Shown: positions 1 through 8,684, counted from the first letter of the stretch. The stretch: DNA of 64,000 nucleotides from Anaerovorax odorimutans DSM 5092 (GCF_000426305.1 NZ_AUFC01000008.1:62001-126000), one strand, 5' to 3'. Notes: generated by a model from the sequence alone, not told the origin. Translations and numbers: made by a program.

Positions 1-65
1 ATAATAATCCTATATTATCATTGTGATTATTAAAATTATAAATTTATATAGAAAGGAACTAGTTT

Positions 66-1598
66 ATGGAAAGCAAAGCAACACCCACATTACTAATGAT
101 ATTAGACGGCTACGGATCAAATAAAAACCTTCACGGTAATGCAATATTAAATGCTGATAAAAAAAATATTGATTCCCTATTTAAAAGATATCCTAATACA
201 ACTATTGGCGCAAGTGGTCTGGACGTTGGTCTGCCTGCAGGTCAAATGGGTAATTCAGAAGTGGGACATCTAAATATCGGGGCAGGAAGAATTGTTTATC
301 AGGAACTTACTAAAATCACAAAATCTATTGAAAATAAAACTTTCTTTGAAAACAATCCTTTAAATAATGCTATGAAACATGCAAAAGAAAATAATTCTGC
401 ACTTCACCTGATCGGATTGTTATCTGATGGCGGAGTACATAGCCATATTAATCATCTGTTCGCTTTAATAGATCTAGCTAAAAAAAATCAACTTAAGAAA
501 CTTTATATCCATGCATTTTTAGATGGCAGAGATGTTACTCCAAGATGCGCAGCAAAATATTTGGCAATCTTAGAAAAGTATATGAAAGATATAGGCTTGG
601 GGGAAATAGTATTAATCTCCGGAAGATATTACGCAATGGATAGAGATAACAGGTGGGAAAGAATTCAAAAATGTTATGATGCTATGACTGAAGGCATTGG
701 TGAAAAATATAATAGCTCTCAATTAGCCTTAGAAGCGGCTTATGAAAGAAAAGAAAATGATGAATTTGTTATACCGTCACTCATTACAAATAAAGAAGTT
801 GTGACAGTTAACGACAACGATTCTATAATCATGTTTAACTTTAGACCTGATAGAGCAAGAGAAATAACCCGTTGTTTTGTTGACAAAAACTTCAATGGAT
901 TTGAACGTAAAAAATTTGTTAAAAATTTATGTTATATATGTATGACTCAATATGATGCTGAAATGCCTAATGTTCAAATTGCATTTCCTCCTCAATCGTT
1001 AAAAAATACTTTGGGAGAATATATATCATCACTAGGTTTAAGACAACTTAGAATCGCTGAAACAGAAAAATATGCACATGTAACTTTTTTCTTTAACGGT
1101 GGAATAGAAGCTCCAAATAACGGTGAAGATAGAATTTTAGTTCCCTCTCCTAAAGTAGCAACTTATGATTTGCAACCCGAAATGAGTGCTCTTGAAATAA
1201 CAGAAAGATTATTAGAACAAATTAAAGAAGATAAATATGATTTAATAATCTTAAATTATGCCAATCCCGATATGGTAGGTCATACAGGTAATATGGAAGC
1301 AACAGAAAAAGCTATCGAAACTTTAGATATTTGTGTAAAAAAAGTTGTTGATGCTATTACTTCTAAAAATGGTCAAATGATAATAACAGCAGATCATGGA
1401 AATGCAGATGCTATGCTGGACGATGATAATAATGTATTAACAGCTCATTCTGTAAATCCTGTTCCATTTTTAGTTATTGCAAACAGGCAAGTAGAACTCA
1501 GAAATGACGGCATTTTAGCTGATGTAGCACCAACCCTTCTTGATTTAATGGGAATTGAAAAACCTAAAGAAATGACCGGAAAAAGTATAATAAAATAA
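66..1598 (+). CDS. gpmI: 2,3-bisphosphoglycerate-independent phosphoglycerate mutase
   Basis: Cytosolic glycolytic enzyme that interconverts 3- and 2-phosphoglycerate using two Mn2+ ions and a phosphoserine intermediate. The 510 residues match the usual iPGM length. Visible motifs are the N-terminal metal ligand in ILDGYG (Asp14), the catalytic serine in GNSEVGH (Ser64), DGRDVTPR near residue 153, and the metal motif DHGNADAM near residue 444. A Shine-Dalgarno site (GAAAGGA) precedes the ATG. The reading frame ends just before a strong hairpin terminator. The window begins 65 bases upstream, so any glycolytic operon partners (tpi, pgk) would lie outside. The family assignment is secure. Confidence 0.97.
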   Translation: MESKATPTLLMILDGYGSNKNLHGNAILNADKKNIDSLFKRYPNTTIGASGLDVGLPAGQMGNSEVGHLNIGAGRIVYQELTKITKSIENKTFFENNPLNNAMKHAKENNSALHLIGLLSDGGVHSHINHLFALIDLAKKNQLKKLYIHAFLDGRDVTPRCAAKYLAILEKYMKDIGLGEIVLISGRYYAMDRDNRWERIQKCYDAMTEGIGEKYNSSQLALEAAYERKENDEFVIPSLITNKEVVTVNDNDSIIMFNFRPDRAREITRCFVDKNFNGFERKKFVKNLCYICMTQYDAEMPNVQIAFPPQSLKNTLGEYISSLGLRQLRIAETEKYAHVTFFFNGGIEAPNNGEDRILVPSPKVATYDLQPEMSALEITERLLEQIKEDKYDLIILNYANPDMVGHTGNMEATEKAIETLDICVKKVVDAITSKNGQMIITADHGNADAMLDDDNNVLTAHSVNPVPFLVIANRQVELRNDGILADVAPTLLDLMGIEKPKEMTGKSIIK

Positions 1599-1606
1599 TT
1601 AAAAAC

Positions 1607-1650
1607 AAAGGTCTTAGTTTTCTAATAAGTTTAGAAACATAAGACCTTTT
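1607..1650. terminator. Bidirectional intrinsic terminator
   Basis: The arms AAAGGTCTTA (1607-1616) and TAAGACCTTT (1640-1649) pair perfectly, and an inner TTTCTAA/TTAGAAA stem extends the hairpin. A T-rich tail follows on the plus strand and an A-rich stretch precedes it. It lies between convergent gpmI and the GH26-like gene and can serve both. Confidence 0.85.
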
Positions 1651-1655
1651 ATTTT

Positions 1656-3212
1656 TTATGCATATATATCCCAGAAGTCTGATTTAACATTTAAGTATTT
1701 CTTAAATGTTTCAATTAATTGCGGAAATTCGTCTATAAAATAAGGTCTTGCCACATTCCCATTTGAATCCCAATCACATCCATCCCACCAAACGGCAACT
1801 TTTATGTTTTCATAATATTGAATATGATCAAACATATTGATAACCCATTGATTTTTGTCTCCACCTACACTGCTAGAAGAAAACTCCGTAATCATCATTG
1901 GTTTATCAAACAATGTCAAATAGCCCCAATACATGGAATCATATAAATCTTTAAATTCTGTCCATTTTTCGTCTTTATAATAAGTTCCCGTATTATAAGC
2001 AGTTAATCCAATAATATCCACATATTCATCTCCTGGATAATACATAAGCGCATCATTCCACTTAAAGTTAGGGAAAGAAACACCATTTGGATTCCAGATC
2101 CATATAACATTATCTGCACCTGCTTTTTCAAAAATACTATAGATATAACGATAAAATTCTTTAAACAGCAAGGTATCCTTAGAGGTATGGTAACTTGAAT
2201 AAGGGCACCAGTCTCCATTCATCTCATTGCATAATCTAAATAGTACCGGATGATCAAATTCACTGACTGTTTCTGCATAATTTGTTAAAAATCCATCATA
2301 TTCTCCGTTCAATACATCGTATATCATATTTCCTTCACCCCAAGTTTCATCTGGAGTTTGTAATGTTAGCTCTAGAATTTTATTATGGGCATATGCATTA
2401 TCTAAGCGACCTTTAAGCCAAGGATGCATGATTTTATTTTCAAAACTTGTATAATTTAAAATTATAGGAAATTCATATTCAATTTCACTTTCAATTCTAT
2501 CCAAATCTGAAAATGAATCAGGCGCATTCGGTTCAAAAATACCCCATTTAAGTTCACTATCAGAGCCAAAATATTGGTTATATGCAATCTTTGTTTCATT
2601 ATTCCAACCCTTATCTTCAAAGTTAGTTGGCTTTGCTTTTCTTGTATAAGCTGATTGCGTTGGTGTAAAAGCAGTAAAACTGTTAGCTAAATACATATAT
2701 CCTCCGCTTTGCCATAATGGTTCATCTGCTTTTACAAAAATGCTGTATACATAATTACCTACTGTAATTTCCATATCAGCGTAATAGTTTTTATCATTTT
2801 GAACCCTAGATAATTTATCTCTTGACCATTGCAATATGTAAACAGAATGACCGTTTATAGTTACAGTTGATTCATATTCTTTCCTATGATCAAGTGTATT
2901 GTTTAAGAACTTATTTGAATAATTTATATAAGAGGATCTGTTTATTCCTTGCTCTAATGGCTGCTTATATATTTCTATTCTCTTGTGTTGATTTTCCAAA
3001 ACAGCACAAATGTTAGAATAACTCATATCAACTGTCATACCATCATCCACATTTAAACTGTATCCATGCACATTATTTACAAATTTATCATACGGCGTAC
3101 CATCTTCTATCCAATATATCCCGTCAGGTACGGTTTCTGCCCCATATGAAACTGATATAAGACCTAATAATAAAACTAAAATTATGCTTATAATAATACT
3201 GCGTTTTTTCAC
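1656..3212 (-). CDS. Secreted GH26-like glycoside hydrolase (beta-mannanase family)
   Basis: Probably an exported endo-acting polysaccharide hydrolase. A positively charged, very hydrophobic N-terminus ending near SVSYGAE looks like a Sec signal peptide. Residues 1-200 are an uncharacterised N-terminal domain. The C-terminal half resembles the GH26 barrel, with a candidate acid/base Glu in CNEMNGDW and a candidate nucleophile Glu in MITEFSSSS. GH26 enzymes usually have His before the acid/base Glu; here it is Asn, so catalysis or specificity may differ. The first ATG (3221) abuts AGAAAGG with no spacing. The GTG at 3212 is spaced about 8 nt and gives the n-region MKKRSIII, so I prefer it. It follows the corrinoid adenosyltransferase closely and is probably the last gene of that operon. 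Confidence 0.8.
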   Translation of the reverse strand: MKKRSIIISIILVLLLGLISVSYGAETVPDGIYWIEDGTPYDKFVNNVHGYSLNVDDGMTVDMSYSNICAVLENQHKRIEIYKQPLEQGINRSSYINYSNKFLNNTLDHRKEYESTVTINGHSVYILQWSRDKLSRVQNDKNYYADMEITVGNYVYSIFVKADEPLWQSGGYMYLANSFTAFTPTQSAYTRKAKPTNFEDKGWNNETKIAYNQYFGSDSELKWGIFEPNAPDSFSDLDRIESEIEYEFPIILNYTSFENKIMHPWLKGRLDNAYAHNKILELTLQTPDETWGEGNMIYDVLNGEYDGFLTNYAETVSEFDHPVLFRLCNEMNGDWCPYSSYHTSKDTLLFKEFYRYIYSIFEKAGADNVIWIWNPNGVSFPNFKWNDALMYYPGDEYVDIIGLTAYNTGTYYKDEKWTEFKDLYDSMYWGYLTLFDKPMMITEFSSSSVGGDKNQWVINMFDHIQYYENIKVAVWWDGCDWDSNGNVARPYFIDEFPQLIETFKKYLNVKSDFWDIYA

Positions 3213-3226
3213 TCTATACATCCTTT

Positions 3227-3745
3227 CTAATTCTCAATACCAATTCTTGATTCAATACCTTTATTATAATAATGTTTAATCTCTTTCATCTCTGTAACTA
3301 AATCAGCTATTTCTATAATTTCCTTCGGTGCATAGCGACCGGTAAGAATAACTTCCACATTATTCGGTTTTAAATTTAAAACTTCCAATACCTCAGAAAC
3401 TGAAAATAATTTAAAATATAAACTTGTATTTACTTCATCAAAGATCACCATATCAAAGTTTCCTGACATCAGGACTTCTTTCATGCGCAAAAGTCCCTTT
3501 TTCGCATTTTGTATATCTTCTATACACGGTTCTCCATTAATAAAATTTGTACTGCCAAATTGTTCTATTGTAAAGTTAGGTAAAATTTTTTCTGCTTTTA
3601 ACTCGCTATAATCCTGACCTTTCATAAATTGCCCGCAAAAAACCCTATTGCCTGCACAAATCATTCTTAATGCAATTCCCAAAGAAGCTGTAGTTTTACC
3701 TTTTCCATTTCCGGTATATACTTGAATATATCCTTTTTCCAGCAT
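3227..3745 (-). CDS. cobO: Cob(I)yrinic acid a,c-diamide adenosyltransferase (CobA/BtuR type)
   Basis: Transfers the 5'-deoxyadenosyl group of ATP to cob(I)alamin or a corrinoid precursor to make adenosylcobalamin. The 172 residues begin with a P-loop (TGNGKGKTTAS, residues 11-21) and carry a Walker B-like FDEVN, as in the CobA/CobO/BtuR family. No other cobalamin genes are nearby, so it may serve corrinoid salvage. It sits 25 bases downstream of an FAD-dependent oxidoreductase and just upstream of a glycosidase. CobA-type enzymes need a reductase to make Co(I), so a functional link to the two upstream flavoproteins is possible, but that is inference. Confidence 0.92.
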   Translation of the reverse strand: MLEKGYIQVYTGNGKGKTTASLGIALRMICAGNRVFCGQFMKGQDYSELKAEKILPNFTIEQFGSTNFINGEPCIEDIQNAKKGLLRMKEVLMSGNFDMVIFDEVNTSLYFKLFSVSEVLEVLNLKPNNVEVILTGRYAPKEIIEIADLVTEMKEIKHYYNKGIESRIGIEN

Positions 3746-3770
3746 GTAAAATACCTCTTATTTTGTTTTA

Positions 3771-5411
3771 CTATATATTAAATTTGTTATTGTATATTTT
3801 TGCAATTTCTTCTGCAATTTTAATTCCATCAACCGCAGCTGATACAATACCGCCTGCATAACCAGCCCCTTCGCCTGCCGGATAAATTCCGTAAATCTCA
3901 CTCATATAGTTTTCATCTCTTACCATTCTAACCGGAGAGGAGCTTCTTGTTTCTACACCTGTCATTACTGCATCTGGGCTATCAAATCCTTTTAATTTCT
4001 TAGCAAATTCAGGAATTGCCTCTCTTATGGATTCGGTTGCAAATTCAGGCAGACATTTACCCAGATCAGACCACACAATACCTGGTTTATACGTAGGTTC
4101 TACTGTATTATTACATTCACCATTATCACATGGTCTTTTATTCTTTAAAAAATTTCCTAATCTCTGGGCAGGTGCCTTATATGTTTTGCCGCCAAGTTCA
4201 AAAGCCAGCCGCTCATATTTTTCCTGAAAAGCGACTCCAGCTAAAGGATCATTTGACTTAAAATCCTCTGGTTTAACGTCTACTAAGACAGCACTGTTTG
4301 CATTATCAGCCGCTCTATCATTATAACTCATGCCATTTGTAACAACGCCACATTTTTGCGATGCTGCACCTACCACATAACCTCCAGGGCACATACAAAA
4401 AGTATATACACCCCTTCCGCTTTTACAATGATAAGATAGTTTGTAGTCAGCAGCTCCAAGGTTACTGTTATTACAGTTTTTACCATACTGAGCATTATTA
4501 ATCAGCGATTGTTTATGTTCTATTCTTACACCTATTGAAAAAGGTTTTTGCTCCATATTTAATCCTATATTTTTAAGCATTTTAAAAGTATCTCTTGAAC
4601 TATGTCCTATAGCTAAAATAACATTGTTCGTTTCAATCTTCTCTGAATTATTTATTATAATACTTTTAACTTTAGAATTTTTAATTACAATATCAGTAAG
4701 CTTGCTTTCAAAACATACCTCACCGCCATTTTCAATAATTTTGTTTCTCATATTGACAACCACACTACGCAAAACATCCGTTCCTATATGTGGCTTTTGT
4801 TTATACAAAATTGTGGGACTACCTCCTGCGGCTACAAGCTCTGTTAAAACTTTTCTAACTCTGGAGTCCTTTATCTGTGTAGTAAGTTTTCCATCGGAAA
4901 AAGCCCCTGCACCTCCTTCTCCAAATTGTACATTAGATTCTTCATTTAAGAAGGATTCAGACCAAAATAAATCTACATCCTTCACCCTTTCGTCCATTGA
5001 TTTGCCTCTTTCAATAACAATAGGTCTATAACCCATCTGTGAAAGAATAAGAGCCGCAAATATACCACAAGGACCAAATCCTACAATAACAGGTTTAAAA
5101 GTTATAGGTTCTTCTCCCTTGCCCACATATTTATAGTCCATATCAGGAGCCTTGTCCAATTTTAAACCTTTAACTTTCTTTGCAGCTTTTAAAAGCTGCT
5201 CTTCTGATGAATACTTTCCCTTATTATCTATAGAAAAATCTACTGTATATACTCTTTTTATATTTTCTTTATCCCTAGCATCAACAGATTCTTTTATTAT
5301 ATTAAATTTATCTATTGAAACTTTAGCCCATTCCAATTTTTTTATAATTTTATTTAAAATATAGCTTTCATCTTCATTCAAATTTAATTTTATTTCATGT
5401 ATTCTAAGCAT
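3771..5411 (-). CDS. NAD(P)/FAD-dependent oxidoreductase (COG2509-type)
   Basis: A 546-residue flavoprotein with a small alpha/beta N-terminal domain (about 90 residues), then a Rossmann FAD site (VGFGPCGIFAALILSQMG), and family-typical stretches such as FGEGGAGAFSDGKL, CMCPGGYV and PAGEGAGYAGGI. This matches the widespread uncharacterised FAD-dependent dehydrogenases of Bacillota and plants; the substrate is unknown. I place the start at the ATG at 5411, which follows GAGGGA at proper distance and gives the family N-terminus MLRIHEIKL. The ATG 24 bases upstream has no Shine-Dalgarno. It is the second gene of a minus-strand operon after a BaiN-like flavoprotein. Confidence 0.9.
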   Translation of the reverse strand: MLRIHEIKLNLNEDESYILNKIIKKLEWAKVSIDKFNIIKESVDARDKENIKRVYTVDFSIDNKGKYSSEEQLLKAAKKVKGLKLDKAPDMDYKYVGKGEEPITFKPVIVGFGPCGIFAALILSQMGYRPIVIERGKSMDERVKDVDLFWSESFLNEESNVQFGEGGAGAFSDGKLTTQIKDSRVRKVLTELVAAGGSPTILYKQKPHIGTDVLRSVVVNMRNKIIENGGEVCFESKLTDIVIKNSKVKSIIINNSEKIETNNVILAIGHSSRDTFKMLKNIGLNMEQKPFSIGVRIEHKQSLINNAQYGKNCNNSNLGAADYKLSYHCKSGRGVYTFCMCPGGYVVGAASQKCGVVTNGMSYNDRAADNANSAVLVDVKPEDFKSNDPLAGVAFQEKYERLAFELGGKTYKAPAQRLGNFLKNKRPCDNGECNNTVEPTYKPGIVWSDLGKCLPEFATESIREAIPEFAKKLKGFDSPDAVMTGVETRSSSPVRMVRDENYMSEIYGIYPAGEGAGYAGGIVSAAVDGIKIAEEIAKIYNNKFNI

Positions 5412-5458
5412 ATATTCCCTCTTATCATCAGCCATATTGTCTATTTACAATATGAAAT

Positions 5459-6751
5459 TTATTCTATATTTTTACTTGCTCCATTACCAGTTATATATCC
5501 CGATGTCCATGCCCACTGAAGATTGTAACCGCCACACTTTCCATCAACATTTACAACTTCTCCCGCAAAGTAAACATCTTTTATTAATTTAGATTCCAAC
5601 GTATATTTATCTAATTGCTGAAGATCTATTCCGCCAGAAGTTACTTGAGCTTCCTTAAACCCCTTTGTTCCTGAAACTGGTATATTCCAATTTTTTAAAT
5701 AAGTCACAATTTTTTTCAACTGTTTTTTATTTAGCTGATAAATCTCATAACAATTTATAATATTTTCATCTAAGCCTGACTCTTTTAAAATAACACAAGC
5801 TAATTTTTCATTTATTAAACCATTTAAAAATTCTTTTACTTTTCTATCTCCGAGATATACAGCTCTTTCCACCAGCAAATCAAATACTTGTTGTTGAGTA
5901 AACTCAGGCATTAAATCAATCTTTACTATATAATCATTATAACTGCTATCCTCTAATCTAATTAATCTGCTTAAATTAAAAATACAAATCCCAGAAAGTC
6001 CACTATCTGTAAACTGAATTTCTCCTATTTCCATATCCAACAATTCCAAATTCTTCAGTAATGATACACTGCCTTTAGCACGTACACCTTTTAATTCTTT
6101 AAAAAAAAGCTGTGATGATGTTATTTGAGTTAAAGAAGGAATAGGCTTTATGATTGTATGTCCAAAATTTCTAGCAATATTAAAACCTTCACCCGTTGAC
6201 CCATATTGTGGCCCTGCCTTACCTCCTGTTGCTATAATTATTTTTTCGGAAAAAAAGGATTCTATATTATCTTTTCTTTTACTATTTTTGCATTTATCAT
6301 TAATTTCTGTAACTATGTTGAAACCATTTGATATAGTTTCCACTTTTTTTACATAAGCATTGTATATTATTTCCACATTTAAGGATTCAAGTTCAGATTT
6401 AAGTGCTTGCTGTACAGACACTGCCTGCTCAGAATAAGGATAGATTCGTCCATCTGATTCTTCCCTTGTAATAACACCTATTTTTTTAAAAAAATTTATA
6501 GTTTCCTGAAAATTAAATTGATCCATAAATTTAGAAATATTTTTAAATGTTTCATGGCAAAAACGATTTGTCATATTACATCGACCATTACCCGTCGCAA
6601 GTAACTTTCTTCCAATTTTATCATTTTTTTCAATAATTCTGATATTATATCCTCCAATATTTTTTGCAGCAAAAATAGCTGCAACCATTCCGGCTGCACC
6701 TCCACCAATTATTGTAATCTTTTTACTTTCAAAATTACTGCATTTTGACAT
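5459..6751 (-). CDS. HI0933/BaiN-family NAD(P)/FAD-dependent oxidoreductase
   Basis: A 430-residue flavoprotein with an N-terminal GGGAAGMVAAI dinucleotide fold, the GNGRCNMTN motif, and a C-terminal GKCGGYNLQWAWTSG, which are the signatures of the HI0933 (YhiN/BaiN) family. Some members reduce double bonds of bile-acid intermediates. Most, including orthologues in non-gut organisms, have no proven substrate, so I make no substrate call. The start is supported by GGTGATATT before the ATG. Its leader carries the 49-nt structured element at 6771-6819, the arm of which ends 19 bases before the start codon. Likely first gene of the operon running to 1656. Confidence 0.9.
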   Translation of the reverse strand: MSKCSNFESKKITIIGGGAAGMVAAIFAAKNIGGYNIRIIEKNDKIGRKLLATGNGRCNMTNRFCHETFKNISKFMDQFNFQETINFFKKIGVITREESDGRIYPYSEQAVSVQQALKSELESLNVEIIYNAYVKKVETISNGFNIVTEINDKCKNSKRKDNIESFFSEKIIIATGGKAGPQYGSTGEGFNIARNFGHTIIKPIPSLTQITSSQLFFKELKGVRAKGSVSLLKNLELLDMEIGEIQFTDSGLSGICIFNLSRLIRLEDSSYNDYIVKIDLMPEFTQQQVFDLLVERAVYLGDRKVKEFLNGLINEKLACVILKESGLDENIINCYEIYQLNKKQLKKIVTYLKNWNIPVSGTKGFKEAQVTSGGIDLQQLDKYTLESKLIKDVYFAGEVVNVDGKCGGYNLQWAWTSGYITGNGASKNIE

Positions 6752-6770
6752 AATATCACCAGTTTAAATA

Positions 6771-6819
6771 TAATGGTTTCCACCTCTCAGCAACGCTGTT
6801 TCAATCATAGAAACCATTA
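6771..6819 (-). ncRNA. Structured 5' leader element, copy A of a two-copy motif
   Basis: In minus-strand sense, TAATGGTTTC (6819-6810) pairs perfectly with GAAACCATTA (6780-6771). Inside lies a tight hairpin CAGC-GTT-GCTG. A second copy of identical length lies at 45841-45889 (+). The 23-nt core matches in 21 positions. Both copies are upstream of, and in the same sense as, a gene. Function unknown: a cis-regulatory RNA or a duplex regulator site are both possible. Confidence 0.5.
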
Positions 6820-6838
6820 TAACATACAAATATTTCTT

Positions 6839-6867
6839 TTGCTATATAAAGCGATGATTGATATAAT
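6839..6867 (+). promoter_or_regulatory. Sigma-A promoter of the metallophosphoesterase gene
   Basis: The -35 box TTGCTA (6839-6844) and -10 box TATAAT (6862-6867) are separated by exactly 17 bases. The predicted start near 6874 gives a leader of about 33 nt before the Shine-Dalgarno and ATG at 6907. Confidence 0.7.
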
Positions 6868-6906
6868 ATGTAAGTGCAAATTCTTATAAAATTTTAGGAG
6901 ACAAAA

Positions 6907-7749
6907 ATGCTTAAGCTTTTAAAAAAATTTTTTCGTACTATATTTCTACTTATTATTATTGTGATATTAATATTAGGTTATTCAAAATATATAGAACCTT
7001 TTATGTTGAAAACTGAAAGTATTAAAATTGAATCACCATATGTTACAGATAATTCTAATGGTTTAAATATTGTTGTCTTCGCAGATACTCATTTCAGTGA
7101 ATTTTATACAACTGATGATTTTAAAAAAGTTCTAAACTCTATAAAAGAAATCAATCCTGATATTGTAGTTTTTGCAGGGGATTTAATTGATAATTATAAT
7201 AATTATACCGAAGATATCTCTGATATTTCCCATGCTCTTGCTTCTATTAATGCACCTCTGGGTAAATTTGCAATATTCGGAAATCATGATTATGGTGGTG
7301 GGGCTGAAAATGAATACGAAGAAATTATGAGCAAAGGTGGTTTTATTGTTTTAAAAAACGAATATTATGCCTTAGATAGATTGGGGATTTCCATAATCGG
7401 TATTGATGACGTCTTAATAGGTAATGGGGATACAGGAATTGCAAGCTGGTCAAGACCCGACTATTTTAATATTGTTTTATGCCATGAACCAGATTTAGCT
7501 GATGAAATTTTAGAATACAACGTTGATTTAATGATTTCTGCACATACACATGGCAGGCAAATAAATCTTTTTGGATTAAATGATGATACTCTTCCTCTTT
7601 ATGGTAAAAACTATATAAAAGGGATTTATCAATTCAATAATTTCAGAGATACCAAACTTTATGTAAATTCCGGTATAGGTATGACCAAACTTCCATATAG
7701 GTTTATGTCTCGTCCCGAATTAACATGTATTACAATAACTAAACCTTAA
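6907..7749 (+). CDS. Membrane-anchored metallophosphoesterase (YkuE-like)
   Basis: Calcineurin-like phosphoesterase with a single N-terminal membrane helix (about residues 10-28), which would place the catalytic domain outside the membrane. The binuclear metal motifs are all present: FADTHF near 58, AGDLIDN near 96, FGNHDY near 122 and the C-terminal SAHTHGRQ near 215. This is the set seen in YkuE/YaeI-type enzymes, whose proposed substrates are lipid-linked or cell-envelope phosphodiesters; the actual substrate is not evident. It has its own promoter and a clear Shine-Dalgarno (TTTAGGAG), and appears monocistronic. Confidence 0.92.
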   Translation: MLKLLKKFFRTIFLLIIIVILILGYSKYIEPFMLKTESIKIESPYVTDNSNGLNIVVFADTHFSEFYTTDDFKKVLNSIKEINPDIVVFAGDLIDNYNNYTEDISDISHALASINAPLGKFAIFGNHDYGGGAENEYEEIMSKGGFIVLKNEYYALDRLGISIIGIDDVLIGNGDTGIASWSRPDYFNIVLCHEPDLADEILEYNVDLMISAHTHGRQINLFGLNDDTLPLYGKNYIKGIYQFNNFRDTKLYVNSGIGMTKLPYRFMSRPELTCITITKP

Positions 7750-7857
7750 TAAAAAAACCATAGAATATTGAAATCTTCCAATAAGAATTTTAAAGATAAT
7801 GTGGCATTAGCTACTTTTCACAAAAAAATTTGAAATACAGTTAAAATAAGAATAATA

Positions 7858-7904
7858 AAAAAAGAACAGGATGCAGTAACCGATTATTGGCTGCTATATC
7901 CTGT
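7858..7904 (-). terminator. Terminator of the XRE regulator gene
   Basis: In minus-strand sense ACAGGAT pairs with ATCCTGT (7898-7904 with 7866-7872), with an inner GCAG/CTGC helix, followed by a run of T. It lies 20 bases after the regulator stop codon. Confidence 0.8.
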
Positions 7905-7924
7905 ATTTGTGTACAATTAAAGAT

Positions 7925-8161
7925 TTAATCTTCATTAAAATTTAAAAATTTGTATGCGGGAACTTCTAAAATATCAGCAATATCAAATAAAGTGTCAAGC
8001 GATACTGTCCTATCAATATTTGGTGCTTCTACTGCCCCAATAAAAGCAAGATTTTTATCAAGCCTTTCTGCTAACTGTTCCTGAGTAATTCCTTTTAGCT
8101 TTCTATAATAACTTATTTTTAATCCTAATTTCCTGTATTTTGTTTTATGCTCCACTTTCAA
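7925..8161 (-). CDS. XRE-family helix-turn-helix regulator (78 aa)
   Basis: A small single-domain DNA-binding protein. Residues 11-67 form a classical HTH_3/XRE fold (LGLKISYYRKLKGITQEQLA, then a recognition helix near FIGAVEA and a LDTLFDIADIL helix). It has no additional sensor domain. The start is a TTG at 8161 with GAGGTGG five bases upstream; the GTG two codons later is a weaker alternative. It is transcribed divergently from the DUF6809-type gene, and the region between carries a promoter whose -10 box lies inside a palindrome, a natural site for this regulator (inference). The GAVEAPN stretch in the recognition helix is typical of many clostridial and ICE/phage-type regulators. Confidence 0.9.
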   Translation of the reverse strand: MKVEHKTKYRKLGLKISYYRKLKGITQEQLAERLDKNLAFIGAVEAPNIDRTVSLDTLFDIADILEVPAYKFLNFNED

Positions 8162-8201
8162 CTATACCACCTCACTCCATATAAAATTTTAACAAAAGGT
8201 A

Positions 8202-8230
8202 TTGACTTATGGTATTTGCTGAATTACAAT
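8202..8230 (+). promoter_or_regulatory. Sigma-A promoter of the DUF6809-type gene
   Basis: TTGACT (8202-8207) and TACAAT (8225-8230) with a 17-base spacer. The predicted start near 8237 leaves a leader of about 98 nt before the ATG at 8335. Confidence 0.7.
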
Positions 8231-8240
8231 AAATATTGTA
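8225..8240. promoter_or_regulatory. Candidate operator: TACAATA-AA-TATTGTA palindrome over the -10 box
   Basis: A 7-bp perfect inverted repeat with a 2-bp centre that begins on the first base of the -10 hexamer. A repressor dimer bound here would block the promoter directly. The neighbouring XRE gene is the obvious candidate (inference). Confidence 0.5.
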
Positions 8241-8334
8241 TTACAAGCAATAATAATTATTTTCAAGGCAATTATAATTAAATTCATAAGCATAAGAGTT
8301 ATCCAACAATGAATATGCAAGGTAGGTGTAATAA

Positions 8335-8619
8335 ATGGGAAAGATTTTAAAAGCCTTATATGATGGCAAACTCTATCCGGCAGAACAGTATCAACCTATG
8401 ACCGAAGATTATATCGTATTGTTAAAAAATCATTATGAAAATTATGAAAATTTTATAGAAAAGCTCGGCAGTCCACTTGATAAAGAATTTATCAAGATAA
8501 TGAATGAGCAACTTGACATTGTCCCTTTTGAACTATCAGAAACATTTATTGACGGTTTTCGTCTTGGTGCAAAAATGATGATAGAAGTCTTCGAGGGCAA
8601 GGATAGAGAAGATGAGTAA
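8335..8619 (+). CDS. Small acidic DUF6809-type protein
   Basis: A 94-residue hypothetical that resembles the DUF6809 family: it opens with LKALYDGKLYPAEQ, has a central helical region and a C-terminal SETFIDGFRLGAKMMIEVFE. Many of these proteins are encoded in Bacillota mobile or accessory regions beside XRE regulators. No catalytic residues or membrane segments are visible and the role is unknown. GGTAGGTGTAATAA precedes the ATG. It is expressed divergently from the XRE gene and could be its regulatory target or partner. The family call rests on pattern memory alone. Confidence 0.7.
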   Translation: MGKILKALYDGKLYPAEQYQPMTEDYIVLLKNHYENYENFIEKLGSPLDKEFIKIMNEQLDIVPFELSETFIDGFRLGAKMMIEVFEGKDREDE

Positions 8620-8631
8620 TTAAATTGCCAT

Positions 8632-8684
8632 AAAAAAAAAACGGGATACCATAGCCAATTCATGACTACTTTGTCCCGATTTTA
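8632..8684. terminator. Bidirectional terminator between DUF6809-type gene and SulP
   Basis: CGGGA (8642-8646) pairs with TCCCG (8674-8678). A run of ten A lies on the left (a T run for the minus strand) and TTTTAT lies on the right. The stem is short and the loop long, but the flanks on both sides fit two convergent transcription units. Confidence 0.65.
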
